From: Erinaceus europaeus | Lineage: Eukaryota > Chordata > Mammalia > Eulipotyphla > Erinaceidae | Reading direction: 5' to 3' | DNA length: 64,000 bases | Assembly: GCF_950295315.1 (NCBI RefSeq) | Contig: NC_080179.1 | Location: 70,244,615 to 70,308,614 of the forward strand | Part shown: positions 53,951 through 63,905 of the stretch, one piece after another | Layout of the letters: each line of letters opens with the position of its first letter | Numbering within the stretch: the stretch's first letter is position 1 | Position numbers and translations under genes: made by a program | Notes under the pieces: generated by a model | Database searches by the model: none | What the model saw: only the letters and a program-made list of their open reading frames with translations | Told to the model about the DNA's origin: nothing

Positions 53951-53998
<48 letters not shown>
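53785..53998 (+). mobile_element. SINE (short form) plus (AAAG)n tail
   Basis: 'TTTGGGAGGTGGTGTAGTGG', GGTCCTGAGTTCAATCCCCG, CACCACATGCCAGAGTGATG, AATAAATAAATAAG and AAAG repeats. Flanks AAACAGACTTC (53774-53784) and AAATAGACTTC (53999-54009). Confidence 0.93.
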
Positions 53999-54438
53999 AA
54001 ATAGACTTCCTCACTTGTTTCTACCCTAAAAATCTATTCTCATCTGTTCTATTCCTACTATTTAGCTTCTGTTTATGAAATATCTTATCCTGCTTTATAT
54101 CTTACCACCTTTCAGCCACCAAGTTGCAGATGCTACTATCATTTTGCCCTGACTTCCCTGAGCAAATGATCTTGCCAACGTGTCCCAGAACCTCACTTCT
54201 CCAGAGCCCTGTTAGAAACAGGCTGGAGTATGGATCAGCCTGCCAACAACCATGTCCAGTGGAGAAGTAATTACAGTAGCCAGATATCTCACCTTATGCA
54301 CCCAAAATAATTTTCTTTCACATACTCCCTGCAGGAGAGAAATTAAATGGGAAGATGACTCCATCAGGACCCAGAGAGAGAATAGGAAAAAAACGACATT
54401 CTGAAGTAGTAATAGGTCATTTAGAAAGGAAGAGAAAG

Positions 54439-54655
54439 AGGGCCAGGTGGTGGTGCACCTGGTTGAGTGCACATGTTACAATGCTCAAAGACCCAGGTTC
54501 AAGTCCCCGGTCCCCACCTGCAGAGGGAAAACTTCACGAATGGTGAAGCAGTGCTGCAGGTGTCTCTCTGCCTCTCTTCCTCTCTATCCCCCCTCCTTCC
54601 CTCTCTATTTCTGGCTGTCTCTATCCAATAAATAAATAAAGATTTTAAAAAAATT
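54439..54655 (+). mobile_element. SINE (GGTGG-type)
   Basis: GGGCCAGGTGGTGGTGCACC, GGTTCAAGTCCCC, CACCTGCAGAGGGAAAAC, TTTCTGGCTGTCTCTATCC, AATAAATAAATAAAG tail. AAAGGAAGAGAA flanks both sides. Confidence 0.94.
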
Positions 54656-54683
54656 AAAGGAAGAGAAGGCAGGACCATAAAAA

Positions 54684-54685
<2 letters not shown>

Positions 54686-54743
<58 letters not shown>
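54686..54743. repeat. (TG)n microsatellite
   Basis: About 29 TG units inside the L1 3' UTR copy. Confidence 0.97.
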
Positions 54744-54745
<2 letters not shown>

Positions 54746-54951
54746 TAATAATAGTCAACCCATATCTGCAACCTTGGGAGAACTACTGTGGTTCCAATGG
54801 TGGGAATGGGGATACAGAACTCTGGTGATGGAAACGGTACAAAATTATACCCGTTATCTTATAATTTTGTAAGTCAAAATTAAGTCACTAATAAATTTTT
54901 AAAGGATATATATATATGTGCAAGTCAAATATCTATATATTCATATCTGTA

Positions 54952-55344
54952 CTATTTGTAGGAGCCCCCCATCACAATCACGAAAGGACTAAAAGATAAC
55001 AAATTACTGGCTCCACTTTCGAAATGGCAGCAACTTACTCTCCGCTGTAACTTGCCAAAATTTCCAAAAACAGATATTTTAACTACACTCCCTTTGGCTT
55101 CATTTGATTTTGTGTAAATGTTTTTACCATCTTGATTTTTAACTTTGAAATAGTGTCTTGTAAATATTTTATCAACAAGAAGTTTTATCACTCCCCCACT
55201 AACTAGGAGAAAGAACAAACTTGTCTTCCTCAAATTGGGCAGATAGACATTTTCACATATATACACACAAGTTTTGACAAATGTGGGTGGTTTTTCTGAG
55301 TCAGACTGAATGGAAGTGTCTAAATTTCCACTGCGGGAAGACAT
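54952..55344 (-). CDS. uncharacterised 130-codon reading frame, doubtful
   Basis: An ATG-started frame of 130 codons lies in DNA with no recognised repeat. The predicted protein begins MSSRSGNLDTS, has a hydrophobic patch SLFFLLVSGGVIKLLV about residues 41-56, several Cys (CVYICEN, SCCHF) and Lys-rich segments. No domain is recognised, and I see no promoter, poly(A) signal or splice context. It could be an old retrocopy piece, an exon, or a chance frame. Confidence 0.15.
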   Translation of the reverse strand: MSSRSGNLDTSIQSDSEKPPTFVKTCVYICENVYLPNLRKTSLFFLLVSGGVIKLLVDKIFTRHYFKVKNQDGKNIYTKSNEAKGSVVKISVFGNFGKLQRRVSCCHFESGASNLLSFSPFVIVMGGSYK

Positions 55345-55507
55345 TGCATTTAGGATAGAAACTTGGCCTGTTGCTTTGTGATGCCAGTTTTGTCGTCTGT
55401 AGATAATCTATGTAGTATATTTGGAAAAGGTATCATGAGGCTTTATGAAATATATGTTTGTGCCAGGAGATAGCACCACAGAAAAATTCAGGTCAAACCT
55501 AAGACAT

Positions 55508-55625
55508 CCAGGCTGAGAAACAGCACGATGGTTTACATGGCTGGGATACCAGAAGTCCCAGGTTCAATCCTTGCACCACCAATAGCCAGAATTAAGTAGT
55601 GTTCTGGCCCAAAAGAGGAGGGGCG
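55508..55625 (+). mobile_element. SINE (short form)
   Basis: 'CTGAGAAACAGCACGATGGT', AGGTTCAATCCTTGCACCAC and 'TTAAGTAGTGTTCTGG'. Confidence 0.8.
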
Positions 55626-55639
55626 TGTTAGAGCTTATT

Positions 55640-55890
55640 AATTGATTACCACTAGATTTATCACTGGGGCTTAGTGTCTGCACAACTCTACTATTTCCAG
55701 TAGTCTTTTTTTTTTTAATTGATGAGACAGAAATAGAAAAGGAGAAGAGAGAGGTAGAGAGACACCTGCAGCATAGCCATATCTATTATGAAGCTTTCCT
55801 CCTATAAGTACAGACCAGGGGCTTGAACCCAGGTCTTCATGCAAAGTGATATGTGTGCATTCTACCTCATGTACCACTGTCCAGCCCCCA
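55640..55890 (-). mobile_element. SINE, antisense
   Basis: 'ATCACTGGGGCTTAGTGTCT', GAGACAGAAATAGAAAAGG, 'GGGGCTTGAACCCAGGTC' and head complement CACTGTCCAGCCCC. Confidence 0.88.
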
Positions 55891-56001
55891 TGTTTTCTTA
55901 TAGATAATATTTTTAAACTAATAGTAAAGTCCCACTTTCTGACACACATATCAAAGCATTTGTAAATATTTATCTTTATCTCCATTTGCATTTTAGCTTT
56001 T

Positions 56002-56205
56002 AAAAAATATTTATTTGATAAAGACAGGAATTAAGAGGGAATGGGGGAAAGAGACCGGGAGAGGGGAGGAAGGATACCCACAGCACGGCTTCACCGCTCA
56101 TGAAGTTTCCGTCTGTACTTGCCGTCCAGAAGCTTGAACTTGGGTCCTTGCACAATGTAACATGTAAGGTTAACCAGCTACACTACTGCCCAGCCCCCTT
56201 AGGGA
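56002..56205 (-). mobile_element. SINE with 13-bp target duplication
   Basis: 'AAAGACAGGAATTAAGAGGG', 'AGAAGCTTGAACTTGGGTCC', head complement CTACTGCCCAGCCCCC. Flanked by CATTTTAGCTTTT at 55989-56001 and 56206-56218. Confidence 0.92.
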
Positions 56206-56319
56206 CATTTTAGCTTTTCAAATGGCTTAATATCTTTGAGAGTGTTGTTAGAAAAGTAAAAAAAAAAAAAAAAAATGTATTTTGATTTTCTTTCTTCCCC
56301 TCTCTCTCTCTCTTTAACT

Positions 56320-56700
56320 TTTATCAGTGAGTTAATAATGGTCAACTAGATTATAAGATGCAGGGACATTGCTCCACACAGCAACCACCAAAGTTCCCTG
56401 CACCCCCAACCTCCATAGTTCTCATAAAGTTTTAGTAACAGTTTGACTCCTACTCCTTTTGCTTATTCATGTGCCATGTGCTTCAATTACCTCAATGATC
56501 TGTATTCCACAAACAAGTGAGACCAGCCTGTAGTCACTGATCATGACCTTCTTCAAAACACTGTCCTAGTCACTGCCTTAGCTGAGTTCTTTGAGCTTGA
56601 TTTCAAAGACAGTAAATGGTACGGGAGCACACTGATCCCCTTATGACAGAACCATTTTTCACCTCCCAGAGGTGAACAATGGGTAATGGTTCAGAAGGAA
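56320..56700 (-). mobile_element. old L1 3' region, antisense
   Basis: 'CACAGCAACCACCAAAGTTC', 'AACCTCCATAGTTCTC' and the following sequence resemble antisense 3' UTR of an old L1, like 59.2 kb. Diverged. Confidence 0.5.
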
Positions 56701-57189
56701 AGCGCTAAAATAACATTTTTAAAAGCATGCCTATTTTTTATCTGTCCTTCTTGTAAATTATTTCCAGAAATAACTGGCAAAAATAATGCTTCTGAATTTT
56801 TAAACCAAATTATATTGCTCAAAAATGATCAGGAATCCTGGTTGCCATGGTTTCGGGTGCCTAGAATGTAGTGTAGGAACTCAGTACTGCCTTCCAGCAA
56901 AAATGCCTGTGTATTAAATGCAAGACAGGGAACGGGAAAAAAAAAAAAAAAAGCCCAATTATGGTATTCCCAGCCAGTTGAAATCTTTCAAAAATAACAA
57001 TAATAATGACTAATGATAATTTCTACGAAGCATCAGCTGATCTTACCTATTAGTGTGTTAGTGTAAATGCAGTCACTTAGGTCTGTGTGGAATTCTTATC
57101 AGACTCAGCACTGCACAAATCCTTCCAGATGTCTAGCAGAGAACTAAATGGCCTTGAAATTGTGATGGTGTCATTCACCTTTGGATCTT
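56701..57189. other. unassigned DNA
   Basis: No gene or repeat recognised; A-rich run at 56937-56953. Confidence 0.4.
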
Positions 57190-57330
57190 TCAGATATTCT
57201 TTTGTTGTTGTTTTTAACTCATCACTGGGGCTTCAACTATTTCAGATAGAAAGAGAGAAAGGGAAGATACCTCAGCACTGAAGCTTCTTCCAGTGCAGTG
57301 AGGAGACCAGGGTCATGTGAGTGAGTGGCA
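57190..57330 (-). mobile_element. old SINE fragment, antisense
   Basis: 'CATCACTGGGGCTTCAACTA', GA-rich body, CAGCACTGAAGCTTCTTCC and 'GAGGAGACCAGGGTCATG'. Confidence 0.65.
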
Positions 57331-58557
57331 AAATATAAACCCACCTTCTCTGACCCATCTTGGACAGAGCTAGAAGGAATTATGTTAAGTGAGCTAAGTC
57401 AGAAAGATAAAGATGAATATGGGATGATCCCACTCATCAACAGAAGCTGAGAAAGAAGAACAGAAAGGGAAACTAAAAGCAGGACTTGACTAAATGTGAA
57501 GTAGGGAACCAGAGTAAAAACCCTGGGGTAAGGGTGAAGGTGGATATTCGGCTTCCCGGGGAGGCGGGGGTAGGGGAGTGGGTGAGATGGGACCCAGAGA
57601 GTATCAAAAACCTAGATATAGACCAGGTCCCATGAGATAGAGCATATGTTCACATGTATCCATAAATTATACACCTGAATATACACCTGTATATCCAAAA
57701 TATACACCTGAAAACAAAAGTACACAATAGTCTGCAGTGAATCAGTATAAAGTTCCTACTTACTATTACAGTTCTCTCACTCACTCCAAAGCTAACCTTA
57801 TCAGAGCAAGGACTGCAAAAGCTGAATAAGGGCAAGAGACTGGTATACTTTAATGATGACTCTTTAGTCACTATCAGGCCACCCCATCAGCTGGGGCCCT
57901 AGTCGGGGAGTCCTGAGATTCCCAAACAGACATGATGGGCCTAGACCTCAAATAAATCCCTCTCTCCATTGTTACTGGTCATTTCTATCAGGAACAACAC
58001 AATATACCCCTTTGTGAACCCCCATAGGACCTTGCCCTCAACTTGGATCAACAATGGTAGAGAATGTTCTATCCTCCGAAGGGAGGCTGGACAACATACT
58101 CTGTGCTACACCTGAGGAAGATGGGTCCTGAAATTGGGGCAGTTTGGAATGTTCCTACTCATGACCACAGAATGTGAGCTCAGATCTACAGGGATGCAGA
58201 GGTCACATAGGCTCCTAAGCTGAATATGGGCCCTAGATCAGAACAAATAGATGGGGTTTACAGTCAACAATATTTATACCCCTTCCCCATATTAGGGAGC
58301 TACTCTCTTCCCTGATCCAGCTTTCTGTTCCTTTTCCAGCCATGACATCACCTCCCCAGATAATAACTTGGATCCACCTGCATACCAGATTTCAGGCTCA
58401 GAGAAAAATAAAAAAAAAAACTAGTATAGCTACAGGCCCTTTGAAATATAACTAAAATATGTCTACTAGCTATCTACAAAATGGAGGACCCCCCCCCCCA
58501 ACACTTCATTTGCACTATTCCAGCCTTTAGGTTCATGATCGTTCAACAATTCCTTTG
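57331..58557 (+). mobile_element. L1 ORF2 end and long 3' UTR
   Basis: The key copy linking the long UTR to L1: 'TTATGTTAAGTGAGCTAAGT' and 'GATGAATATGGGATGATCCC' (ORF2 end/proximal UTR) run without a break into 'CCTAGATATAGACCAGGTCC', 'GGCCTAGACCTCAAATAAAT', 'CTGATCCAGCTTTCTG' and 'CCAGCCTTTAGGTTCATG'. It stops where a SINE begins; the 3' end is lost. Confidence 0.85.
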
Positions 58558-58559
58558 GC

Positions 58560-58790
58560 TTTGTATGTTTCCTCCTCCACCCCCACCCCCTACTCTTTCC
58601 TTTACTTGTTAGAACAGAGAGAAATTAAGAGGGTGATGAGAAATAGAAAGACAGAAAGAGAGGCACCTGAATCACTGCTTCACCACTTCATCTACCTTCT
58701 ACAGGTAGGGAGCTGGGACTTGAACCCCAGATCCTTGCATGTTGTATTATGTGCATGTATTCAACCTGGTATACATACCATGCCAGGCCT
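58560..58790 (-). mobile_element. SINE, antisense
   Basis: AGAACAGAGAGAAATTAAGA, 'TCTACAGGTAGGGAGCTGG', CTTGAACCCCAGATCC and head complement 'CATACCATGCCAGGCC'. Confidence 0.85.
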
Positions 58791-58799
58791 TTCAGGTAT

Positions 58800-59164
58800 T
58801 CTCACTGCTCAGTAAGAAGTCCTTGATTTTTTTTTTTTCAGTTGCTTAAAGTCACTCTCTCAAAAGGATCTGAAAGTTCATAGTGAGTTGAAATTTTGGC
58901 TTTTCTTTGGTTTTGCTTTTTCCTCTTTTTTATACAGCATACCTCATTTTCTCTTCCTTGTTTCCTCCACTCCAATCCACAAGAAGTTTTTTTTTTATTT
59001 TTTTTTTTCACAAGAAGTTTTCATGCACTTAAACTCAGCCAGTTTATCAGATAACATTTACAGAGTAGCACTGTTCATTGAGATGACAAACTTAAAAATA
59101 GGACATAGTTTCTTCCCTTACAAAGAAGATTAATGCATTAGTCCACTACTTGGATATTTTTCTT
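58800..59164. other. unassigned DNA with T-rich runs
   Basis: T runs at 58829 and 58987-59008. No gene found. Confidence 0.4.
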
Positions 59165-59700
59165 TTCATTTTTTTATTTGTGATGAATACTAGTTTATAA
59201 GATCATAGCTCCATATCACACCCACCACCAAAATTCTGTATCCTCACCTTCTTACCTCCCAAAGATAACCACCATAGTTCTCACAAGTCCTAGGAATCGT
59301 TTGCTTGCTTCTGGTTTTTATTTTTTTCTCAAGTTTATGTGTATCAGATCTCTAGATTCCATATATGAGTGAAACTATCTGGTAGTTGTTTTTCATCTCT
59401 TTACTTATTTTTCTAGACATAATAACATCCAGTTATATCTATTTGGTCCCAAATTCTGCAGTAAGATATTCCATGGAATATATATCCCATAACTTCTTTA
59501 TCCAGTCTTCTGTTGATGGGCATTCAGGCTGTTTCCACTCTTTTTGGCTACTATGAATAATGCAGCTATGAACATAGAGGTGTATATGTCCCTTCTAATT
59601 AGTGTTTGAGTATCCTTTGAATAAATGGCAAAGAGTGGTAAAGCTGGACTATAAAGTAATTCCATTTTTACTTGTTAAAGAACTCTCTTTGATAGTTTTC
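59165..59700 (-). mobile_element. old L1 ORF2 end and 3' UTR, antisense
   Basis: 'CAGTCTTCTGTTGATGGGCA', 'CTATGAATAATGCAGCTATG' and 'TTTGAGTATCCTTTGAATAA' are the classic antisense of the L1 ORF2 C-terminal coding region and 3' UTR. Many indels. Confidence 0.8.
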
Positions 59701-60149
59701 TTATAGGTGTGGTAGAATGCAGTGGTAGAAATATAGATATGATATTATGCACAAAAAAGAAAGTCATGAAAAATCAGGGAGAGGCAGTAATCTTCCTGTA
59801 GTTGATTCTTGAGCTATGCTTCAGTCAGGAATGGAAATGAGCCAAATACAAGACAGCAGGAAAGAATTCCAGTGAGACAGAGCAGACATCCTAATTTAGT
59901 GTGTCCAAGGAATTACAATAGAGCGCACCATGACACAATATGCCAAGAAATTAATTTTCAGAGACAGGCAAAAGTAAGATTCTAAAGTGTCAACCAGGTT
60001 TAGGAGAGCAGATATCATTCTAGAAGTAATATGGAAACACTGAAGGGCTTTAAGTAGGGGAATCACCTGTGGTCTGAACTGAATTTTAGGAAAATGGGCA
60101 AATTGAGAGACCAACTAGTGGACTATTTGACAGAGTTAGTTTTTCTTTC
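59701..60149. other. unassigned DNA
   Basis: No gene or repeat recognised. Confidence 0.4.
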
Positions 60150-60300
60150 TTTAAAAAAATTTTTATTTATAGAATGTAAATATTGACAAGAACATAGGAT
60201 AAGAGGGGAACAATTCCACACAGTTCCTACCAGAAATCCCTGTGCCATCACCTCCCTTGAAAGCTTTCCTATTCTTTATCCCTCTAAAAACTACACACAT
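60150..60300 (-). mobile_element. L1 3' end, antisense fragment
   Basis: 'GATAAGAGGGGAACAATTCC', ACACAGTTCCTACCAG and 'TTTCCTATTCTTTATCCCTC' match the antisense end at 7.69-7.78 kb. Confidence 0.7.
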
Positions 60301-60303
60301 GAA

Positions 60304-60392
60304 AGGCTGAGACATAATTCTGCGATAGAGTACATCCTTCACAAATAAGAGGTCCTGGATTCGATTCCTGGCACCAAGAATAAATAAGAAAA
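60304..60392 (+). mobile_element. SINE, short tRNA-like copy
   Basis: 'TGCGATAGAGTACATCC', GGTCCTGGATTCGATTCCTG and CACCAAGAATAAATAAG: tRNA-like head and B box with a direct tail. Confidence 0.7.
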
Positions 60393-60623
60393 CTGCACAT
60401 GTGACACTAAATGAGAGAATTCAGAGTAAGTCTACAGGAAAACTATGGAGGCCGAGAACTTTAAGAACCACCATACTCAATAGATAGGCAAAAAAAAAAA
60501 AAAAAAAGACCATAAAGAAGCTTATAATAGAAATGGCAAGAATTGTAGAGAGTCAGATTTTACCCAATTTGTGAGCTAATAAGCAGGCTTAGCCTGCCAT
60601 AGTTTCTGTCGGGCCTTAAGCCA

Positions 60624-60652
60624 CCCCCCCCCACCCCCACCCCCACCCCCCC
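60624..60652. repeat. C-rich (CCCCCA)n tract
   Basis: Low-complexity C/CCCCCA run shortly before the Vingi copy. Confidence 0.93.
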
Positions 60653-60662
60653 GCTCTATCCC

Positions 60663-61635
60663 ATCCTCCATTGCTGACACTATGGTTTATCTGACTACTG
60701 TAAAAAATGGCGACTAATTCCTAGCACTGCAAAAACGGTATCATCTGTTTTCCATCTACACCATGCCTCGGCCTCGCGTGAGCTTAATGTGCAGCTTGGC
60801 GATACGAGAATCCGGCATGAAGCCCAGCCAGTCTATCTTGGCGTTACTCTCGATCGCACCCTGTCATTTCACGAACATCTCATAAAAACTGCAGCAAAGG
60901 TGGGCGCGAGGAATCATATCATTGCAAGACTGGCCAGCTCCTGATGGGGCGCGAGCGCTTCCACACTGCGATCATCATCTCTGGCATTATGCTATTCCAC
61001 TGCAGAATACTGTGCCCCAGGATGGTTCTGTAGCCCCCATGTCCACTTGGTCGATTCCAAATTATATTCCTCCATGAGGATCATTTCTGGAACCATCCAT
61101 TCCACCCCGGTTCCATGGCTGCCAGTTCTCAGCAACATCGCCCCGCCAGATATTCGTCGGGATGCGGCATCATCTAAGTTCATTTCCCACATCTACGCTC
61201 GACCGGACCTGCCAATATACGCGGATATCTTCGCCCACCCTGTCCAGCGCTTGACGTCTCGTCACCCAATCTGGTCCCCTATGCCTGTTCCAGACTCTTG
61301 GAAACAGAGTTGGCAGTCAGCTGAGGTAAAGAACAAACACCTCATCACAGACCCCTGCGAGCGTCAACCCGGCTTTGCCCTAGCACGTTATGATTGGGCC
61401 CTCCTCAATCGCTATCGAACAGGCCATGGCCGGTGCGCTGCTATGTTCCATCGCTGGGGAGCCAGAGACGACCCGAACTGCCCCTGCGGCTACAGACAGA
61501 CTATGACCCACATAGTCAACGACTGCCACCTCTCCAGATTCAAAGGAGGTCTCGAAACTCTACATCAGGCTCAACCTGACACTGTTGACTGGCTACTGAA
61601 GAAGGGCAAACGCTAGAAGAAGAAGAAGAAGAATT
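60663..61635 (+). mobile_element. Vingi non-LTR retrotransposon, 5'-truncated
   Basis: About 970 bp ending in 'GGCAAACGCTAG' and (AAG)n, with GC content clearly above its surroundings. It retains the part of the ORF downstream of the reverse transcriptase catalytic site. Vingi is a clade related to Ingi, lacking RNase H, reported among mammals only from hedgehogs and discussed as a possible horizontal transfer. The 5' limit is set by the first recognisable coding sequence. Confidence 0.85.
60690..61616 (+). pseudogene. Vingi reverse transcriptase polyprotein, C-terminal part
   Basis: One frame reads from YCKKWRLIPSTAKTVSSVFH (end of the RT palm/thumb) through VYLGVTLDRTLSFHEHL and CYSTAEYCAPGW to the C-terminus. 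A single in-frame TGA at 60942-60944 (SS*WGA) is the only break I see; the frame is then open to the stop at 61614. The C-terminal domain holds CPCG(x6)H(x4)C, a cysteine-histidine motif common in Ingi/Jockey-type elements. The (F/Y)xDD site lies upstream and is missing. The protein cannot be active. Confidence 0.85.
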
Positions 61636-61686
61636 TACATAATCATTGTTTTGCCTAAAAGATCCCCACCTTTGATCTATCTTCAT

Positions 61687-61925
61687 TCTACCTCGAGACC
61701 CACCCTGCCTGCAGGGTATTAATTCCACCAGTTAAAACCTTCACAGCAGTTGCTAAGGGAGTTTCTACCTTAGCCTGCTCTTTCCTTTTCTCCACCACTG
61801 TTCCTAGCCATTTCCTTTTCCAACTTGCCACTTCCGGTTCTAATAGATAAAAGTGTTGTCTCTGATCAATAAAGACACATTGCATTCCCGCTCTGCCATG
61901 AGTTCCTGGTCTCTCTCCCACATCA
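61687..61925 (+). mobile_element. LTR-like sequence, second ERV family
   Basis: Sense sequence with an AATAAA signal at 61868-61873 and a pyrimidine-rich end 'GTCTCTCTCCCACATCA'. It shares a long stretch with the minus strand at 39.5-39.74 kb. The 5' end is not clear, and no duplication is seen. Confidence 0.6.
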
Positions 61926-62424
61926 CTGAGTAAGCAGCAGCCCAGGTTGGCTCCAGTCCAGTTCTCTCCAACCCAGAGAGCACATGCCTGGGAAGAAATA
62001 CCCTTACGCTAGCCCAGCAAGTTTCATGGGTACTGGCAGAAGATACAAGACTCTGGGGTCAGAGATAAAAGACTTCATTACTGATAACAATTGCAGTAGT
62101 CAAATTATCAGCACTTTCTTGTGCTATTTCCCCAACTACCAATTTCTACAGGGGTGGTACTACATCACATCCCCTCCTTCTCCCCTGACTAAAGGGTTAA
62201 ATAGAGGAAAAGCCCTGGTAGACTAGAAATAAAAAGTTATTACAGACAGTGAAAACAGAAAAAATAGATCAAAAGGAGTAAGCCTACATCAAGATGACCC
62301 ATCACTGCCTGTCATGGGTCACAGTCGTGATACTCACCAAGAAAAAATGGATTCCTATACCTGTCAGTCACCTATATAGATGAACACTGTGTCTAGATCA
62401 TTTTAAAAAATCCACACAGCAGTA
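61926..62424. other. unassigned DNA
   Basis: No gag/pol-like sequence follows the LTR-like segment. No gene found. Confidence 0.4.
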
Positions 62425-62815
62425 CATTAAGAACATACACCATGACCAAATGCAGTGTAAATCAACAAATGCATCACACCAGCAAATGGAAAACCATGAC
62501 TAGTTTTATGACTAGTTGAATAGATGCAAAGAAAATCTTTGACAAGATCTGGCACCCTTTCACAACCAAAACATTAAAGCAAATGGGGATAGATGAGAAA
62601 TTTCTCAAACTAGTTGAATCTACATACAGCAAACCTACAGCCAACATCATCTCAATGATGAGAAAATGAAAGCTTTTCCTCTTCAGTCAGGAACAAGGCA
62701 GGGTTGCCTATTATCACCATTGCTATTCAACATAATTTTGGAAGTGTTAGCTATAGTAATTGGACCAGAGAAAGGGATCAAAGGGACATGGGTTGGAAGA
62801 GAAGTGAAGGTAGCA
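62425..62815 (+). pseudogene. L1 ORF2 reverse transcriptase fragment
   Basis: Sense match to the L1 at 21.5-21.9 kb: an equivalent of 'DAEKAFDK', '[12 protein letters not shown]' and the GTRQGC region ('GGAACAAGGCAGGGTTGCC'). It ends just before the (F/Y)ADD site. Many frameshifts. Confidence 0.85.
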
Positions 62816-62861
62816 CCATAGAAGTAAATAAAACTGGGCAAATTTGTGTGTGTGTATAAGA

Positions 62862-62912
62862 TAGATGACTGACAGATAGATATAGATGGTAGATAGATAG
62901 ACAGATAGATAT
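62862..62912. repeat. (GATA)n-like microsatellite
   Basis: Imperfect GATA/GACA repeats. Confidence 0.85.
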
Positions 62913-62955
62913 AGAAAAATAGTCAACCCATATCTGTAGGGCTTGAGGAGAACTA

Positions 62956-63410
62956 TTCTGTAATTGCTTCTCCACTAGACATGGGCACTGACAGGTCGAT
63001 CTATACTCCTAGCCTGTCTCTCTCTTTCCCTAGTGGGTAATGCTTTGAAGAAGTGAGGTTCCAGGATACATTGGTGACGTTGTCTGCCCAGGGAATTAAG
63101 GATGATGTCATGATAGCACCTACAACTTGGTGGCTGGAAGGTGGTAAGATATAAAGCAGGATAAATTGTTTAATAAACAGGAACCTAAATGTAAGAATAG
63201 ATCAGATGAAACTGGTGGTCTTCATGGGGGAAGCCGCTAGGAAGTCTATTTTAGATATATTCTAAGGGGCCCAGGACTTTAATAACTTTTGCCTAAGCCT
63301 GATAGCTAACATGCAGGTGGACTAAAAGCATTGTCTGGGAAGATGGTATAAGAGTTAAGAATAGGCATAAAATAAGCTGAACTGGGGCAGAGAGTAACTC
63401 CCCAATTTTC
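62956..63410 (-). mobile_element. L1 3' UTR, antisense
   Basis: Antisense 'GGGCACTGACAGGTCGATCT', 'TTGGTGACGTTGTCTGCC' and 'TTTAATAAACAGGAACC'. A ~40-bp sense piece ('AATAGTCAACCCATATCTG') lies just upstream at 62917-62955, giving a head-to-head join. Confidence 0.75.
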
Positions 63411-63644
63411 TTTTTTAATGAGATCTTCTTTCCCCTCCAAAACATTATTTCTCCATCTTAATCTGCCTCCTTCTAAGTCTGTTTGTTATTGTTCATTTGG
63501 AAGCACTGACTATCTCCTAAGTATCAAGAAATGAACATTCGGTAACAAAAATTACATACCAAGAGATAAAGATTAGAAACTCAGAAACAGAACCAGCCAC
63601 TTTGGAAATAAAGAGTGACCATCAGTTCACTAAGTGGTACATAT
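63411..63644. other. unassigned DNA
   Basis: Short segment between two L1 UTR pieces of opposite orientation. Confidence 0.4.
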
Positions 63645-63905
63645 AGTTGAGAGAGGCAGGCTGGGAGTATGGATCGACCTGTCAACACCCATGTTTAGCA
63701 GGAAAGCAATTACAGAAGCCAGACCTTCCACCTTCTGCACCCCACAAAGACCCTGGGTCCATACTCCCAAAGGGTTAAAGAATAGGAAAGCTGTCAGGGG
63801 AGGGGAGGGAATATGGAGCCATGGTGATGGGAACTGTGTGGAGTTGTACCCTTCTTATCCTATGGTTTTGTTGGTGTTTCCTTTTTATAAACAAAATAAA
63901 AATCA
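63645..63905 (+). mobile_element. L1 3' UTR end
   Basis: 'AGAGAGGCAGGCTGGGAGTA', 'GAAGCCAGACCTTCCACC', CCTATGGTTTTGTTGGTG and the TTTATAAACAAAATAAA tail match 1.3-1.57 kb and 11.9-12.1 kb. Confidence 0.88.

Larger units (their letters stand above)
53713..54910 (+). mobile_element. L1 3' UTR with two SINE insertions and (TG)n
   Basis: Pieces: 53713-53784, 53999-54437 and 54656-54910, collinear with 32.5-33.3 kb. Ends 'AAGTCACTAATAAATTTTTA'. A TG microsatellite replaces the region corresponding to about 33105. Confidence 0.82.
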
